Shown here one piece after another: positions 48,401-63,911 of a DNA stretch of 64,000 nucleotides (positions within the stretch are counted from its first letter, which is position 1; each line of letters starts with the position of its first letter). The notes under the pieces are model-generated. The model was not told the origin of the DNA. It saw only the letters and a list, made by a program, of their open reading frames with translations, and did no database searches. A program made the position numbers and the translations under genes. The stretch spans positions 372,001-436,000 of the forward strand of contig JAPNXP010000003.1 of assembly GCA_028753945.1 (NCBI GenBank). The letters are read 5' to 3'. The DNA is from Hexactinellida sp. DTS-2022 (Eukaryota > Porifera > Hexactinellida).

Positions 48401-51355
48401 AATGAATGGCATTAAACTAAAGATGGTTTATGATAGAACCGTTAAGATTTTACATACCACAACAACGACAGATTATGTGATTATATTTACTTCTGCGTTA
48501 ATATTATTGCACTGTTAATATACTGACGTAATTAATTATAATTAATTCAGTCAGTATATGACTTATATAGATGCTTCCAATTTGTTTATTAGGGGTTATC
48601 GAGTGTGCGGAATTGAAATTTGATGGACAAATTAATCTATTTATTATTTATGACAAAATAATTAAACTTAATAAATATAAGTCGACATTGAAATTGGTGT
48701 TAAATTATAAATAATATTAATAATTATATACACTAATTAATTAAATATCATAAATCTCAGAGATCATAGAAGATAGAAACAAACTTTCAATTTATCAATT
48801 GGTCCTTATGGCACGTGCCACCTATACAAGTGGGTCTTGACAAATTGAGGTGATGATGACATCGTTAAAAAAATGTGTTTTTACAATTTTGTTAATTCGA
48901 TATTAAAAATGGGTTAGTTCATGTTGGGTGATGACCCAACACTCACATAAAAAATGCTGAGTCATCAGTTGTTATATTCTACTCAAACTTGAATATCGCT
49001 AAAAGGAAGTGAACTAAAACGAAACTTCCACCACTCTAAGGGTCGATGCCTTCTGTAACACCTTTTTGAAATGATTTAACACCTTTATAGTGATGATGAC
49101 TTGGCGAAAAAAAAATCCAAAATTGCATCCTGTGCCGACAGCATGTTCCATTGGAGGCACTATCAATAAACCACCAACAAAATATAGTGCCACCCAAGGA
49201 ACATGCGTCGGCACAGCTGCAATTTTGGATTTTTTATTATTATTCTTTCTCCGTAGACGGTGCCCTGGCCAGAGCTTTATAGTTGATGGGCTTAAACTTT
49301 GCATGTTGGTGCGATGGGACCGTCTAATTTGCACCTGGGGTAACGATTTTTGATTAAGAAATTTTTGACACATCTTTAACACCTTTCAAATTTTGTCTGG
49401 TCCATAACTCAAAAATTGTTTTACTAAACCCCCAAATTTTATTTCATACTTGGATTCACCATAAAATTCTGCGTTTGATTGGTGAAGAAAATTTTCAATA
49501 AATGGTTTAATTTCTGCCATAAATGGGGGTTGAAATTTCTTTGTTTACTCACACTTCAATTTCAGTAAAAGTGTTAAATCTAATTCCATTGTTTCAACTT
49601 GTAATAATTATATTGATTTAACTTGTTAAATCCTACTCTAGTGATTCAACTTGCTATAATTATATTGATTTAACTTGTGAATTCAAGCTGGCTTCTATTT
49701 TGCAATTGAAAATTAAGATTATATATTTCATAACAACGACATATTATGTGATTATATTTACTTCTGCGAGAATATAATTGCACTGTTAATATACTGACGT
49801 AACTAATTATAAATAATTCAGTTTGTATTTAACTTATATAGAAGCTTCCAATTTGTATATTAGAGGTTATCGAGTGTGCGGATTTGAAATTTGATAGATA
49901 AATTAATTAATTAATTATTTATGACAAAATAATTGAACTTAATAATTGTATGTTGACATTGAAATTGGTGTCATATTATAAATAATATTAATAATTATTT
50001 ATAATAATTAATTAAATATCATAAATCTCAGAGATCATAGAAGATAGAAACAAACTTTCAATATATCAATTGGTCCTTATGACACGTGCCACCTATACAA
50101 GTGGGTCTTGACACCTTGAGGTGATGATTACATCGTTAAAAAAATGTGTATTTACAATTTTGTTAATTCGATATTTAAAATGGGTTAGTTAATGTTGGGT
50201 GATGACCCAACACCCACTTAAAAAATGCTGAGTCATTACAGATTATATTCTACTGAAACTTGAATATCTCTTTAATGAAGTGAGCTGAATGGAAACTTCC
50301 ACCACTCTAAAGGGTCGTTGACTTCTGAAACACCTTTCTGAAATAATTCAACACCTTCATAGTGATGATGACATGGCGAAAAAAAAATCCAAAATTGCAG
50401 CCTGTGCCGACAGCATGTTCCTTTGGAGGCACTATCAATAAACCAACAACAAAATATAGTGCCACCAAAGGATCATGCGTCGGCACAGGCTGCAATTTTG
50501 GATTTTTTTTTTTTCTCCGTAGACGGTGCCCTGGCCTGAGCTTTATAGTTGATGGGCTGAAACTTGGCATGTAGGTGCGATGGGACCGTCTAATTTGCAC
50601 CTGGGGTTACGATTTTTGATTAACAAATTTTTGACACATCTTTAACACCTTTCAAAATTTGTCTGGTCCATAACACAAAATATGTTTTACTTAACCCCCA
50701 AATTTTATTTCACATTTGGATTCACCATAAAGTTCTGCGTCTGATGGGAGAAGAAAACTTTCAATAAAGAGTTTTATTTCTGCCATAAATGGGGGTTGAA
50801 ATTTCTTTGTTTACTCACATTTCAGTTTCAGTATAACTGTTAAATCTAATTCCATTGTTTCAACTTGTAATAATTATATTGATTTAACTTGTTAAATCTT
50901 ACTCTATTGATTCAACTTGCGATAATTAAATTGATTTAACTTATAAATTGCAGCTGGCTTCTATTTAATTTACCATACAATGGATTAAATAAAATAATAT
51001 AATACACGTATAAGGAATTTGTTGACTTAATTCAACTCAACCGTGGATTACAATGCTAATATAAATAACTAATAATATAATTTATTATCAATACATAATG
51101 AATGAATGGCATCAAACTCAAGATGGTTTAAGATAGAAACAAACTTCAAATTTATCTACCGTTCCTTGTGACTCGGACCAATTAACAAATGCTTCTTCAC
51201 ACCTTGGGCGTTGATGACTTGGCGAAAAAAAATCCAAAATTGCAGCCTGCGCCGACAGCATGTTCCTTTGGAGGCACTATCAATAAACAACCAACAAAAT
51301 ATAGTGCCACCAAAGGAACATGCGTCGGCACAGGGTGCAATTTTGGATTATTATT

Positions 51356-51472
51356 ATTACTGTGCCGACTATACTATAGTATAGTGGCCCAGTATTGGAA
51401 TCACTGCCTTTATTATTACTGTGCCGACTATACCATAGTATAGTGGCCCAGTATTGGAGTAACTGCCTTTAT
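51356..51472. repeat. 60-bp minisatellite, 2 copies
   Basis: After the fifteenth hairpin. One palindrome is altered (ACTATACCATAGTATAGT). Confidence 0.9.
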
Positions 51473-52337
51473 TTTTATTTTTATTATTTTTTCTCCGTAG
51501 ACGGTGCCCTTGCCTGAGCTTTATAGTTGATGGGCTGAAACTTGGCATGTAGGTGCGATGGGACCGTCTAATTTGCACCTGGGGTTACGATTTTTGATTA
51601 ACAAATTTTTGACACATCTTTTACACCTTTCAAATTTTGTCTGGTCCATAAGTCAAAAATTGTTTTACTAAACCCCCAAATTTTATTTCACATTTGGATT
51701 CACCATAAAATTCCGCGTCTGATGGGAGAAGAAAACTTTCAATAAAGAGTTTTATTTCTGCCATAAATGGGGGTTGAAATCTCTTTGTTTACTCACACTT
51801 CAGTTTCAGTATAACTGTTAAATCTAATTCCATTGTTTCAACTTGTAATAATTATATTGATTTAACTTGTTAAATCTTACTCTATTGATTCACCTTGCGA
51901 TAATTAAATTGATTTAACTTATAAATTGCAGCTGGCTTCTATTTAATTTACCATACAATGGATTAAATAAAATAATATAATATAAGGAATTTGTTGACTT
52001 AATTCAACTCAACCGTGGATAACAATGCTAATATAAATAACTAATAATATAATTTATTATCAATACATAATGAATGAATGGCATCAAACTCAAGATGGTT
52101 TAAGGTAGAAACAAACTTCAAATTTATCTACCGTTCCTTGTGACTCGGACCATTTAACAAATGCTTCTTCACACCTTGGGCGTTGATGACTTGGCGAAAA
52201 AAAATCCAAAATTGCAGCCTGCGCCGACAGCATGTTCCTTTGGAGGCACAATCAATAAACCACCAACAAAATATAGTGCCACCAAAGGAACATGCGTCGG
52301 CACAGGGTGCAATTTTGGATTTTCTTTATTATTATTA

Positions 52338-52530
52338 TTACTGTGCCGACTATACTATAGTATAGTGGCCCAGTATTGGAATCACTGCCTTTATTATTAT
52401 TATTATTATTATTTTTACTGTGCCGACTATACTATAGTATAGTGGCCCAGTATTGGAATCACTGCCTTTATTACTGTGCCGACTATACTATAGTATAGTG
52501 GCCCAGTATTGGAATCACTGCATTTATTAT
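52338..52530. repeat. 60-bp minisatellite, 3 copies
   Basis: After the sixteenth hairpin, separated by TTA runs of different length. Confidence 0.9.
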
Positions 52531-53961
52531 TTATATTATTATTTTTTCTTCGTAGACGGTGCCCTGGCCAGAGCTTTATGGTTGATGGGCTGAAACTTGG
52601 CATGTAGGTTCGGAGTCGACGTCTAATTTGCACCTGGGGTTACGATTCTTTATTAACAAATTTTTGACACATCTTTAACACCTTTCAAATTTTGTCTGGT
52701 CCATAACTCAAAAGTTGTTTTACTAAACCCCCACATTTTATTTCACATTTGGACTCGCCATAAAATTCTGCGTCTGATGGGACAAGAAAGTTTCGCATAA
52801 AGGGTTTAATTTCTGCCATTAATGGGGCTTTAAACTTCTTTGTTTACTCACACTTCAATTTCAGTAAACTGTGAAATCTAATTCCATTGTTTCAACTTGT
52901 AATAATTATATTGATTTAACTTGTTAAATCTTACTCTATTGATTCAACTTGAGATAATTAAATTGATTCAACTTATAAATTCAAGCTGGCTTCTATTTAA
53001 TTGTAGCATTACTATACAATGGATTAAATTAAATTATTTTATATAAGGAATTTGTTGACTTTACTCAACTCACCGTGGATAACATTGCTAAAATAAATAA
53101 CTAATAATTTTATTTATTATCAATAAGTAATGAATGAATGGCATTTAACTAAAGATGGTTTATGATAGAACCGTTAAGATTTTACATTCCACAACAACGA
53201 CAGATTAAATGATTATATTTATTTCGGCGAGAATATTCTTTTTGCACAATTAATGTACTGACGTAATTTATTATAATAAATTCCTTTTGTATTTAACTTA
53301 TAAAATTTTCCAATTGGATTATTGGGGTTATCGAGTGCGCTGAATTCAAATATGATAGTGAAATTCGATTTAAATTAATAATAAGTGCAAATAATTGAAC
53401 TTTATTATTTTGCTGTACATAATAATGGTGTTAAATTATTAATTTATTAATTAAATATTTATACTAATTAGGTAAATTTCATTAATCTCAGAGATGATAC
53501 AAGATAGAAACAAACTTTCAATTTATCAATTGATCCTTATGCCAGGTACCACCTATACAAGTGGATCTTGACACCTTGAGGTGATGATGACATCGTCAAA
53601 AAAATGTATTTTTACAATTTTGTTAATTCGATATTTAAAATGGGTTAGTTGATGTTGGGTGATGACCCAACACTCACATAAAAAATGCTGAGTCATCAGC
53701 TATTATATTCTACTCAAACTTGAATATCTCTAAAATTATATGAACTAAATGGAAAATTCCACCACTCTAAGGGTCGATGCCTTCTGTAACACGTTTTTGA
53801 AATAATTTAACACCTTCATAGTGATGATGACATGGCGAAAAAAAAATCCAAAATTGCAGCCTGCGCCGACAGCATGTTCTTTTGGAGGCACTGTCAATAA
53901 ACAACCAACAAAATATAGTGCCACCAAAGGAACATGCGTCGGCACAGGCTGCAATTTTGGA

Positions 53962-53990
<29 letters not shown>

Positions 53991-53993
<3 letters not shown>

Positions 53994-54170
53994 CTGTGCC
54001 GACTATACTATAGTATAGTGGCCCAGTATTAGAATCACTGCCTTTATTACTGTGCCGACTATACTATAGTATAGTGGCCCAGTATTGGAATCACTGCCTT
54101 TATTATTATTTTTACTGTGCCGACTATACTATAGTATAGTGGCCCAGTATTGGAATCACTGCCTTTATTA
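53991..54170. repeat. 60-bp minisatellite, 3 copies
   Basis: After the seventeenth hairpin, following a (TTA)n run of about nine units. Confidence 0.9.
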
Positions 54171-57100
54171 TTATTATTTTTATTATTTTTTCTCCGTAGA
54201 CGGTGCCCTGGCCTGAGCTTTATAGTTGATGGGCTGAAACTTGGCATGTAGGTGCGATGGGACCGTCTAATTTGCACCTGGGGTTACGATTTTTGATTAA
54301 CAAATTTTTGACACATCTTTAACACCTTTCAAAATTTGTCTGGTCCATAACACAAAATATGTTTTACTAAACCCCCAAATTTTATTTCACATTTGGATTC
54401 ACCATAAAATTCTGCGTCTGATGGGAGAAGAAAACCTTCAATAAAGAGTTTTATTTCTGCCATAAATGGGGGTTGAAATTTCTTTGTTTACTCACACTTC
54501 AGTTTCAGTATAACTGTTAAATCTAATTCCATTGTTTCAACTTGTAATAATTATATTGATTTAACTTGTTAAATCTTACTCTATTGATTCAACTTGCGAT
54601 AATTAAATTGATTTAACTTATAAATTGCAGCTGGCTTCTATTTAATTTACCATACAATGGATTAAATAAAATAATATAATATAAGGAATTTGTTGACTTA
54701 ATTCAACTCAACCGTGGATAACAATGCTAATATAAATAACTAATAATATAATTTATTATCAATACATAATGAATGAATGGCATCAAACTCAAGATGATTT
54801 AAGATAGAAACAAACTTCAAATTTATCTACCGTTCCTTGTGACTCGGACCAATTAACAAATGCTTCTTCACACCTTGGGCGTTGATGACTTGGCGAAAAA
54901 AAATCCAAAATTGCAGCCTGCTTGACAGCATGTTCCTTTGGAGGCACTATTAATAAACAACCAACAAAATATAGTGCCACCAAAGGAACATGCGTCGGCA
55001 CAGGGTGCAATTTTGGATTTTTTATTATTATTATTATTTCTCCGTAGCAGGTGCCCTGGCCACACCTGTATACATAGAGGGCTGAAACTTGGCATGTAGA
55101 TTCGGAGTCGACGTCTAATTTGCACCTGGGGTTACGATTTTGTATTAACAAATTTTTGACACATCTTTAACACCTTTCAAAATTTGTCTGGTCCATAACT
55201 CAAAAAATGTTTTACTAAACCCCAAAATTTTATTTCACATTTGGATTCGCCATAAAATTCTGCGTCTGATGGGAGAAGAAAATTTGTTAATATTGGTTTA
55301 ATTTCTGCCATAAATGGGAGTTGAAATTCCTTTGTTTCTCAACACTTCAATTTCAATAAAACTGTGAAATTTAATTCCATTGTTTAAACTTGTAATAATT
55401 ATATTGATTTAACTTGTTAAATCTTTCACTATTGTTTCAACTTGCGATAATTAAATTGATTCAACTTATAAATACCAGCTGGCTTCTATTTAATTCTAGT
55501 ATTACTATACAATGGATTAAATAAAATATAATAATATAAGGAATTTATTGACTAAACTCAAATCACCGTGGATAACATTGCTAAAATACATAACTAATAA
55601 TATAATTTATTATCAATACATAATGAATGAATGGCATTAAACTCTTGATGGTTTATGATAGAAACTAACTTCAAATTAATCTACCATTCCTTGTGACAAC
55701 GACCAATTAACAAATGGTTCTTCACACCTTGGGCGTTGATGACTTGGCGGAAAAAAATCCAAAATTGCAGCCTGCGCCGACATCATGTTCCTTTGGAGGC
55801 ACTATCAATAAACCACCAACAAAATATAGTGCCACCAAGGAACATGCGTCGGCACCGGGTGCAATTTTGGATTTTTTTTTTTTTTTTTCTCCGTAGACGG
55901 TGCCCTGGCCTGAGCTTTATAGTTGATGGGCTGAAACTTGGCATGTAGGTGCGTATGGACCGTCTAATTTGCACCTGGGGTTACGATTTTTGATTAACGA
56001 ATTTTTGACACATCTTTAACACCTTTCAAAATTTGTCTGGTCCATAACTCAAAATATGTTTTACTAAACCCCCAAATTTTATTTCACATTTGGATTCACC
56101 ATAAAATTCTTCGTCTGATGGGAGAGGAATATTTTCAAAAATATGTTTAATTTCTGCAATAAATGGGGTTTGAAATTTCTTTGTTTACTCGCACTTCAAT
56201 TTCAGTAAAGTGTTGAATCTAATTCTATTGTTTCAACTTGTAATAATTATATTGATTTAACTTGTTAAATCTTACTCTATTGTTTCAACTTGAGATAAAT
56301 ATATTGATTCAACTTAAAAATTCCAGCTGGCTTCTATTTAATTGTAGTATTACTATACAATGGATTAAATAAAATATAATGATATAAGGAATTTGTTGAC
56401 TAAACTCAAATCACCGTGGATAACATAGCTAAAATAAATAACTAATAATATAATTTATTATCAATAAGTAATGAATGAATGGCATTAAACTAAAGATGGT
56501 TTATGATAGAACCGTTAAGATTTTACATACCACAACAAAGACAGATTATGTGATTATATTTACTTCTGCGAGAATATTATTGCACTCTTAATATACTGAC
56601 GTAATTAATTATAATTAATTCAGTCAGTATATTACTTATATAGATGCTTATAATTTGTTTATTAGGGGTTATCGAGAGTGCTTAATTGAAATTTGATAAC
56701 AAAATAATTAATTAATTATTCATGACAAAATAATTTAATTTAATAATTGTAAGTTGACATTGAAATTGGTGTTAAATAATAAATAATATTAATTATTATT
56801 TATACTAATTAATTAAATATCATAAATCTCAGAAATCAAATAAGATAGAAACAAACTTCCAATTTATCAATTGATCCTTATGCCACGTAACACCTATAAA
56901 AGTGGGTCTTGACACCTTGAGGTGATGATGACATCGTAAAAAAAATGAGTTTTCACAATTTTGTGAATTATATAATTCAAATGGGTCGGTTCGTTTTGGG
57001 TGATGACCCAGAGCTCACATAAATAATGCTGAGTCATCAGCTATTATATTCTACTGAAACTTGAATATCTTTGAAATGAAGTGAGCATAAACGAAATTTA

Positions 57101-60100
57101 CAACTCACTAAGGGTCGTTGCCTACAGAAACACCTTTTTGAAATAATTTACACCTTCATGGTGATGATGACATGGCGGAAAAAAAAATCCAAAATTGCAG
57201 CTGTGCCGACAGCATGTTCCATTGGAGGCACTATCAATAAGCCACCACCAAAATATAGTGCCACCAAAGGAACATGCGTCGGCACAGCTGCAATTTTGGA
57301 TTTTTATTTTTATTTTTTCTCCGTAGACGGTACCCTGGCTACACCTTTATACATTGAGGGCTGAAACTTGCCATGTAGATGCGAAGTGCCCTTCTAATTT
57401 GCACCTGGGGTTACGATTTTTGATTACGAAATTTTGCACACATTTTTAACACCTTTCAAAATTTGTCTGGTCCATAACTCAAAATATGTTTTACTAAACC
57501 CCCAAATTTTATTTCATATTTGGATTCATCTTAAAATTCTGCGTCTGTTGGGAGAAGAAATCTTTCAATAAAGGGGTCAATTTCAGCCAAAAATGGGGGT
57601 TAAAATCTTTTGGTTTACTCACACTTCAATTTCAGTTAAGCGTTAAATCTAATTCTATTGTTTCAACTTGTAATAATTATATTGATTTAACTTGTTAAAT
57701 CTTACTCTATTGATTCAACTTGCGATAATTAAATTGATTTAACTTATAAATTGCAGCTGGCTTCTATTTAATTTACCATACAATGGATTAAATTAAATAA
57801 TATAATATAAGGAATTTGTTGACTTAATTCAACTCAACCGTGGATAACAATGCTAATATAAATAACTAATAATATAATTTATTATCAATACATAATGAAT
57901 GAATGGCATCAAACTCAAGATGGTTTAAGATAGAAACAAACTTCAAGTTTATCTACCCTTCCTTGTGACCCGGACCAATTAACAAATGCTTCTTCACACC
58001 TTGGGCGTTGATGACTTGGCTAAAAAAAATCCAAAATTGCAGCCTGCGCCGACAGCATGTTCCTTTGGAGGCACTATCAATAAACAACCAACAAAATACA
58101 GTGCCACCAAAGGAACATGCGTAGGCACAGGGTGCAATTTTGGATTTTTATTTTATTTTTTCTCCGTAGACGGTGCCCTGACCTGAGCTTTATAGTTGAT
58201 GGGCTGAAACTTGGCATGTAGGTGCGATGGGACCGTCTAATTTGCACCTGGGGTTACGATTTTTGATTAATAAATTTTTGACACATCTTTAACACCTTTC
58301 AAAGTTTGTCTGGTCCATAACACAAAATATGTTTTACTAAACCCCCAAATTTTATTTAACATTTGGATTCACCATAGAATTCTGCGTCTGATGGGAGAAG
58401 AAAACTTTCAATAAAGAGTTTTATTTCTGCCATAAATGGGGGTTGAAATTTCTTTGTTTACTCACACTTCAGTTTCAGTATAACTGTTAAATCAAATTCC
58501 ATTGTTTCAACTTGTAATAATTATATTGATTTAACTTGTTAAATCTTACTCTATTGATTCAACTTGCGATAATTAAATTGATTTAACTTATAAATTGCAG
58601 CTGGCTTCTATTTAATTTACCATACAATGGATTAAATAAAATAATATAATATAAGGAATTTGTTGACTTAATTCAACTCAACCGTGGATAACAATGCTAA
58701 TATAAATAACTAATAATATAATTTATTATCAATACATAATGAATGAATGGCATCAAACTCAAGATGGTTTAAGATAGAAACAAACTTCAAGTTTATCTAC
58801 CGTTCCTTGTGACCCGGACCAATTAACAAATGCTTCTTCACACCTTGGGCGTTGATGACTTGGCGAAAAAAAATCCAAAATTGCAGCCTGCGCCGACAGC
58901 ATGTTCCTTTGGAGGCACTATCAATAAACAACCAACAAAATATAGTGCCACCAAAGGAACATGCGTCGGCACAGGGTGCAATTTTGGATTTTTTTATTTT
59001 TTCTCCGTAGACGGTGCCCTGGCCTGAGCTTTATAGTTGATGGGCTGAAACTTGGCATGTAGGTGCGTATGGACCGTCTAATTTGCACCTGGGGTTACGA
59101 TTTTTGATTAACGAATTTTTGACACATCTTTAACACCTTTCAAAATTTGTCTGGTCCATAACTCAGAATATGTTTTACTAAACCCCCAAATTTTATTTCA
59201 CATTTGGATTCACCATAAAATTCTGCGTCTGATGGGAGAGGAATATTTTCAAAAATATGTTTAATTTCTGCCATAAATGGGGTTTGAAATTTCTTTGTTT
59301 ACTCACACTTCAATTTCAGTAAAAGTGTTAAATCTTATTCTATTGTTTCAACTTGTAATAATTATATTTATTTAACTTGTTAAATCTTACTCTATTGTTT
59401 CAACTTGAGATAAATATATTGATTCAACTTATAAATTCCAGCTGGCTTCTATTTAATTGTAGTATTACTATACAATGGATTAAATAAAATATAATGATAT
59501 AAGGAATTTGTTGACTAAACTCAAATCACCGTGGATAACATTGCTAAAATAAATAACTAATAATTTAATTTATTATCAATAAGTAATGAATGAATGGCAT
59601 TAAACTAAAGATGGTTTATGATAGAACCGTTAAGATTTTACATACCACAACAACGACAGATTATGTGATTATATTTACTTCTGCGTTAATATTATTGCAC
59701 TGTTAATATACTGACGTAATTAATTATAATTAATTCAGTCAGTATATGACTTATATAGATGCTTCCAATTTGTTTATTAGGGGTTATCGAGTGTGCGGAA
59801 TTGAAATTTGATGGACAAATTAATTTATTTATTATTTATGACAAAATAATTAAACTTAATAAATATAAGTTGACATTGAAATTGGTGTTAAATTATAAAT
59901 AATATTAATAATTATATATACTAATTAATTAAAGATCATAAATCTCAGAGATCATAGAAGATAGAAACAAACTTTCAATTTATCAATTGGTCCTTATGGC
60001 ACGTGCCACCTATACAAGTGGGTCTTGACACCTTGAGGTGATGATGACATCGTTAAAAAAATGTGTTTTTACAATTTTGTTAATTCGATATTAAAAATGG

Positions 60101-60436
60101 GTTAGTTCATGTTGGGTGATGACCCAACACTCACATAAAAAATGCTGAGTCATCAGTTGTTATATTCAAACTGAAACTTGAATATCTTTGAAATGAAGTG
60201 AGCTAAAACGAAACTTCCAACTCATTAAGAGTCGTTGCCTTTTGAAACACCTTTCTGAAATAATTTAACACCTTCATAGTGATGATGACTATGCGGAAAA
60301 AAATCCAAAATTGCAGCTTGTGCCGACAGCATGTTCCTTTGGAGGCACTATCAATAAACCACCACCAATATATAGTGCCACCAAAGGAACATGCGTAGGC
60401 ACAGGCTGCAATTTTGGATTTTATTATTATTTTCTA

Positions 60437-60750
60437 TCCGTAGCCTCTCCACAGAACAGAGTTTTATTTACTAAGAGCCCTAATTTTTAGGATATGTGTC
60501 TCATGGGTTACAGATGTGCACCTGGGGTCACGATTTTTTATTACATTTCTTTGGACACATTTTTGCACCTGTTTAATATTTAAACAGCAACAATAAATAG
60601 TACCCGAAAATTAAATTTATATGCATTCGATAGAGAATTAAACTCTACACCTTTTCACAGTGCACGAATTTTCAAATTGTACTTAGTTTGTGCCACAATT
60701 GAGTTGCAAGTTTCCTTTGTTTACTAACACTTCAGTTCAATTGAAAGTGT
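60437..60750. repeat. Variant body module, fourth copy
   Basis: Starts TCCGTAGCCTCTCCACAGAA and is closest to the copy at 39648. About 20 kb separates the two, so variants are dispersed within the array. Confidence 0.8.
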
Positions 60751-63700
60751 TAAATCGAATTCTATTGTTTCAACTCGTTATTATTATATTGATTCAACTT
60801 GTGAGATCGAGTAGGCTTCTATTTTCCAATTGAAAACTAAGATTCTACATTCCATAACAACGACAGATTATGTGATTATATTTCCTTCTGCAAGAATACT
60901 CTTGCACTGTTAATATACTGACGTAATTAATAATAATTAATTAAGTCAGTATATGACTTATATAGATGCTCCCAATTTGTTTATTAGGGGTTATCGAGTG
61001 TGCGGAATTGAAATTTGATAGCCAAATTAATTAATTAATTATTTATGACAATATAATTAAACTTAATAAATATAAGTTGACATTGAAATTGTTGTTAAAT
61101 TATAAATATTATTAATAATTATTTATACTAATTAATTAAATATCATAAATCTCAGAGATCATAGAAGATAGAAACAAACTTTCAATTTATCAATTGGTCC
61201 TTATGGCACGTGCCACCTATACAAGTGGGTCTTGACACCTGCAGGTGATGATGACATCGTCAAAAAAATTTGTTTTTACAATTTTGTTAATTCGATATTA
61301 AAAATGGGTTAGTTCATGTTGGGTGATGACCCAACACTCACATAAAAAATGCTGAGTCATCAGCAATTATATTCTACTCAGACTTGAATATCTCTAAAAT
61401 GAAGTGAAGTAAATGGAAACTTCCGCCACTGTAAGGGTCGATGCCTTCTGTAACACCTTTTGAAATATTTTAACACCTTCATAGTGATGATGACATGGCG
61501 AAAAAAAAATCCAAAATTGCAGCTGTGCTGACAGCATGTCCCATTGGAGGCACTATCAATAAACCACCACCAAAATATAGTGCCACCAAAGGAACATGCG
61601 TCGGCACAGCTGCAATTTTGGATTTTTTTTATTTTTATTTTTTCTCCGTAGACGGTGCCCTGGCCAGAGCTTTGGAGTTGATGGGCTAAAACTTGGCATG
61701 TAGGTGCGATGGGACCGTCTAATTTGCACCTGGGGTTACGATTTTTTATTAACACATTTTGGACACATTTTTAACACCTTTCAAAATTTGGCTGGTCCAT
61801 AACTGAAAAAATGTTTTACTAAACCCCAAACTTTATTTCATATTTGGATTCACCATAAAATTCTGCGTCTGATGGGAGAAGAAATCTTTCAATAAAGGGG
61901 TGAACTTCTACCATAAATGGGGTTTGAAGTTTCTTTGTTTACTCACACTTCAATTTCAGTAAACTGTGAAATCTAATTCCATTGTTTCAACTTGTAATAA
62001 TTATATTGCTTTAACTTGTTAAATCCTACTCTAGTGATTCAACTTGCGATAATTATATTGATTTAACTTAGAAATTCCAGCTGGCTTCTATTTAATTCTA
62101 ATATTACTATACAATGGATTAAATAAATATTATAATATAAGGAATTTGTTGACTAAATTCAACTTAACCGTGGATAACATTGCTAAAATTAATAACTAAT
62201 ACTATAATTTATTAACAATAAATATTGAATGATTGGCTTTAAACTCAAGATGGTTTATGATAGAACTAACTGTTAAGATTTTACAATCCACAACAACGAC
62301 AGATTAAGTGAATATATTTATTTCGGCGAGAATATTCTTGCACAATTAATGTACTTACGTAATTAATTATAATTAATTCCTTTTGTATTTAACTTATAGA
62401 CGGTTCAAATTGGATTATTGGGGTTATCGAGTGCGTGGAATTCAAACCTGATAGTGAAATTCAATTTAAATTAATAATAATTCGCTAATAATTGAACATA
62501 ATTTTTTTTGCTGTATATAATAATGGTGTTAAATAATTAATACATTAATTAAATTTTTATACTAATTAGCTAAATTTCATTAATCTCAGAGATGATACTA
62601 GATAGAAACAAACTTTCAATTTATCAATTGGTCCTTATGCCAGGTACCACCTATACAAGTGGGTCTTGACACCCTGAGGTGATGATGACATCGTTAAAAA
62701 AATGTATTTTTACAATTTTTTTAATTCAACATTTAAAATGGGTTAGTTGGTGTTGGGTGATGACCCAACACTCACATAAAAAATGCTGGCTCATCACATA
62801 TTATATTCTACTGAAACTTGAATATCTTTGAAACGAAGTGAGCAAAATGGAAACTTCCACGACTCTAAGGGTCGTTGCCTTCTGAAACACCTTTCTGAAA
62901 TAATTTAACACCTTCATAGTGATGATGACATGGCGGGAAAAAAATCCAAAATTGCAGCCTGTGCCGAGAGCATGTTCCCTTGGAGGCACTATCAATAAAC
63001 CACCATCAAAATATAGTGCCACCAAAGGAACATGCGTAGGCACAGGCTGCAATTTTGGATTTTTTTATTATTTTTTCTCCGTAGACGGTGCCCTGGCCTG
63101 AGCTTTATAGTTGATGGGCTGAAACTTGGCATGTAGGTGCGATGGGACCGTCTAATTTGCACCTGGGGTTACGATTTTTGATTAACAAATTTTGGCCACA
63201 TCTTTAACACCTTTCAAAATTTTTCTGGTCCATAACTCAAAATATGTTTACTAAACCCCCAAATTTTATTTCATATTTGGATTCATCTTAAAATTCTGCG
63301 TCTGTTGGGAGAAATATTTTCTTTTTAATGGGTTTAATTTTTGCCATAAATGGGGGTTGAAATTTACTTGTTTACTCAGACTTCAATTTCAGTAAAGTGT
63401 TAAATCTAATTCTATTGTTTCAACTTGTAATAATTATATTGATTTAACTTGTTAAATCCTACTCTAGTGATTCAACTTGCGATAATTATATTGATTTAAC
63501 TTATAAATTCCAGCTGGCTTCTATTTAATTCTAGTATTACTATACAATTGATTAAATAAAATAATATAATATAAGGAATTTGTTGACTCAACTCAACCAA
63601 CCGTGGATAACATTGCTAAAATAAATTACTACTAATATATTTCATTATCAATACAAAATGAATGAATGGCAATAAACTCTAGATGGTTTATGATAGAAAC

Positions 63701-63911
63701 AAACTTCAAATTCAACAATCGTTCCTTGTGACTCCGACCACTTAACAAATGGTTCTTCACACCTTGGGCGTTGATGACTTTTCGAAAAAAAATCCAAAAT
63801 TGCAGCCTGCGCCGACAGCATGTTCCTTTGGAGGCACTATCAATAAATAACCAACAAAATATAGTGCCACCAAAGGAACATGCGTCGGCACAGGTTGCAA
63901 TTTTGGATTTT

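Larger units (their letters stand above)
33869..63907. repeat. Family of 26 imperfect hairpins
   Basis: Each runs from TCCAAAATTGCAG to CTGCAATTTTGGA (or a close variant), with arms of about 46 bp and a 20-bp loop. Positions: 33869-33981, 34723-34837, 35581-35693, 36844-36958, 38240-38354, 39447-39561, 40720-40834, 42164-42278, 43599-43713, 45024-45138, 46231-46344, 47694-47806, 49116-49229, 50388-50502, 51233-51347, 52205-52319, 53847-53961, 54904-55017, 55758-55871, 57188-57300, 58030-58144, 58874-58988, 60304-60418, 61510-61622, 62945-63059, 63793-63907. An unpaired A (GACAGCATG opposite CATGCGTC) and an A:A opposition (GGAGGC opposite GCCACC) recur in all or nearly all copies. Confidence 0.93.

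Noticed and set aside
33854..63101. Repeated small proteins of about 60-125 residues on both strands of the array
   Set aside because: They are translations of the hairpin arms and loop. The frame shifts between copies because of single-base differences, upstream and downstream parts change at random, and the same motif is open on both strands because it is an inverted repeat.
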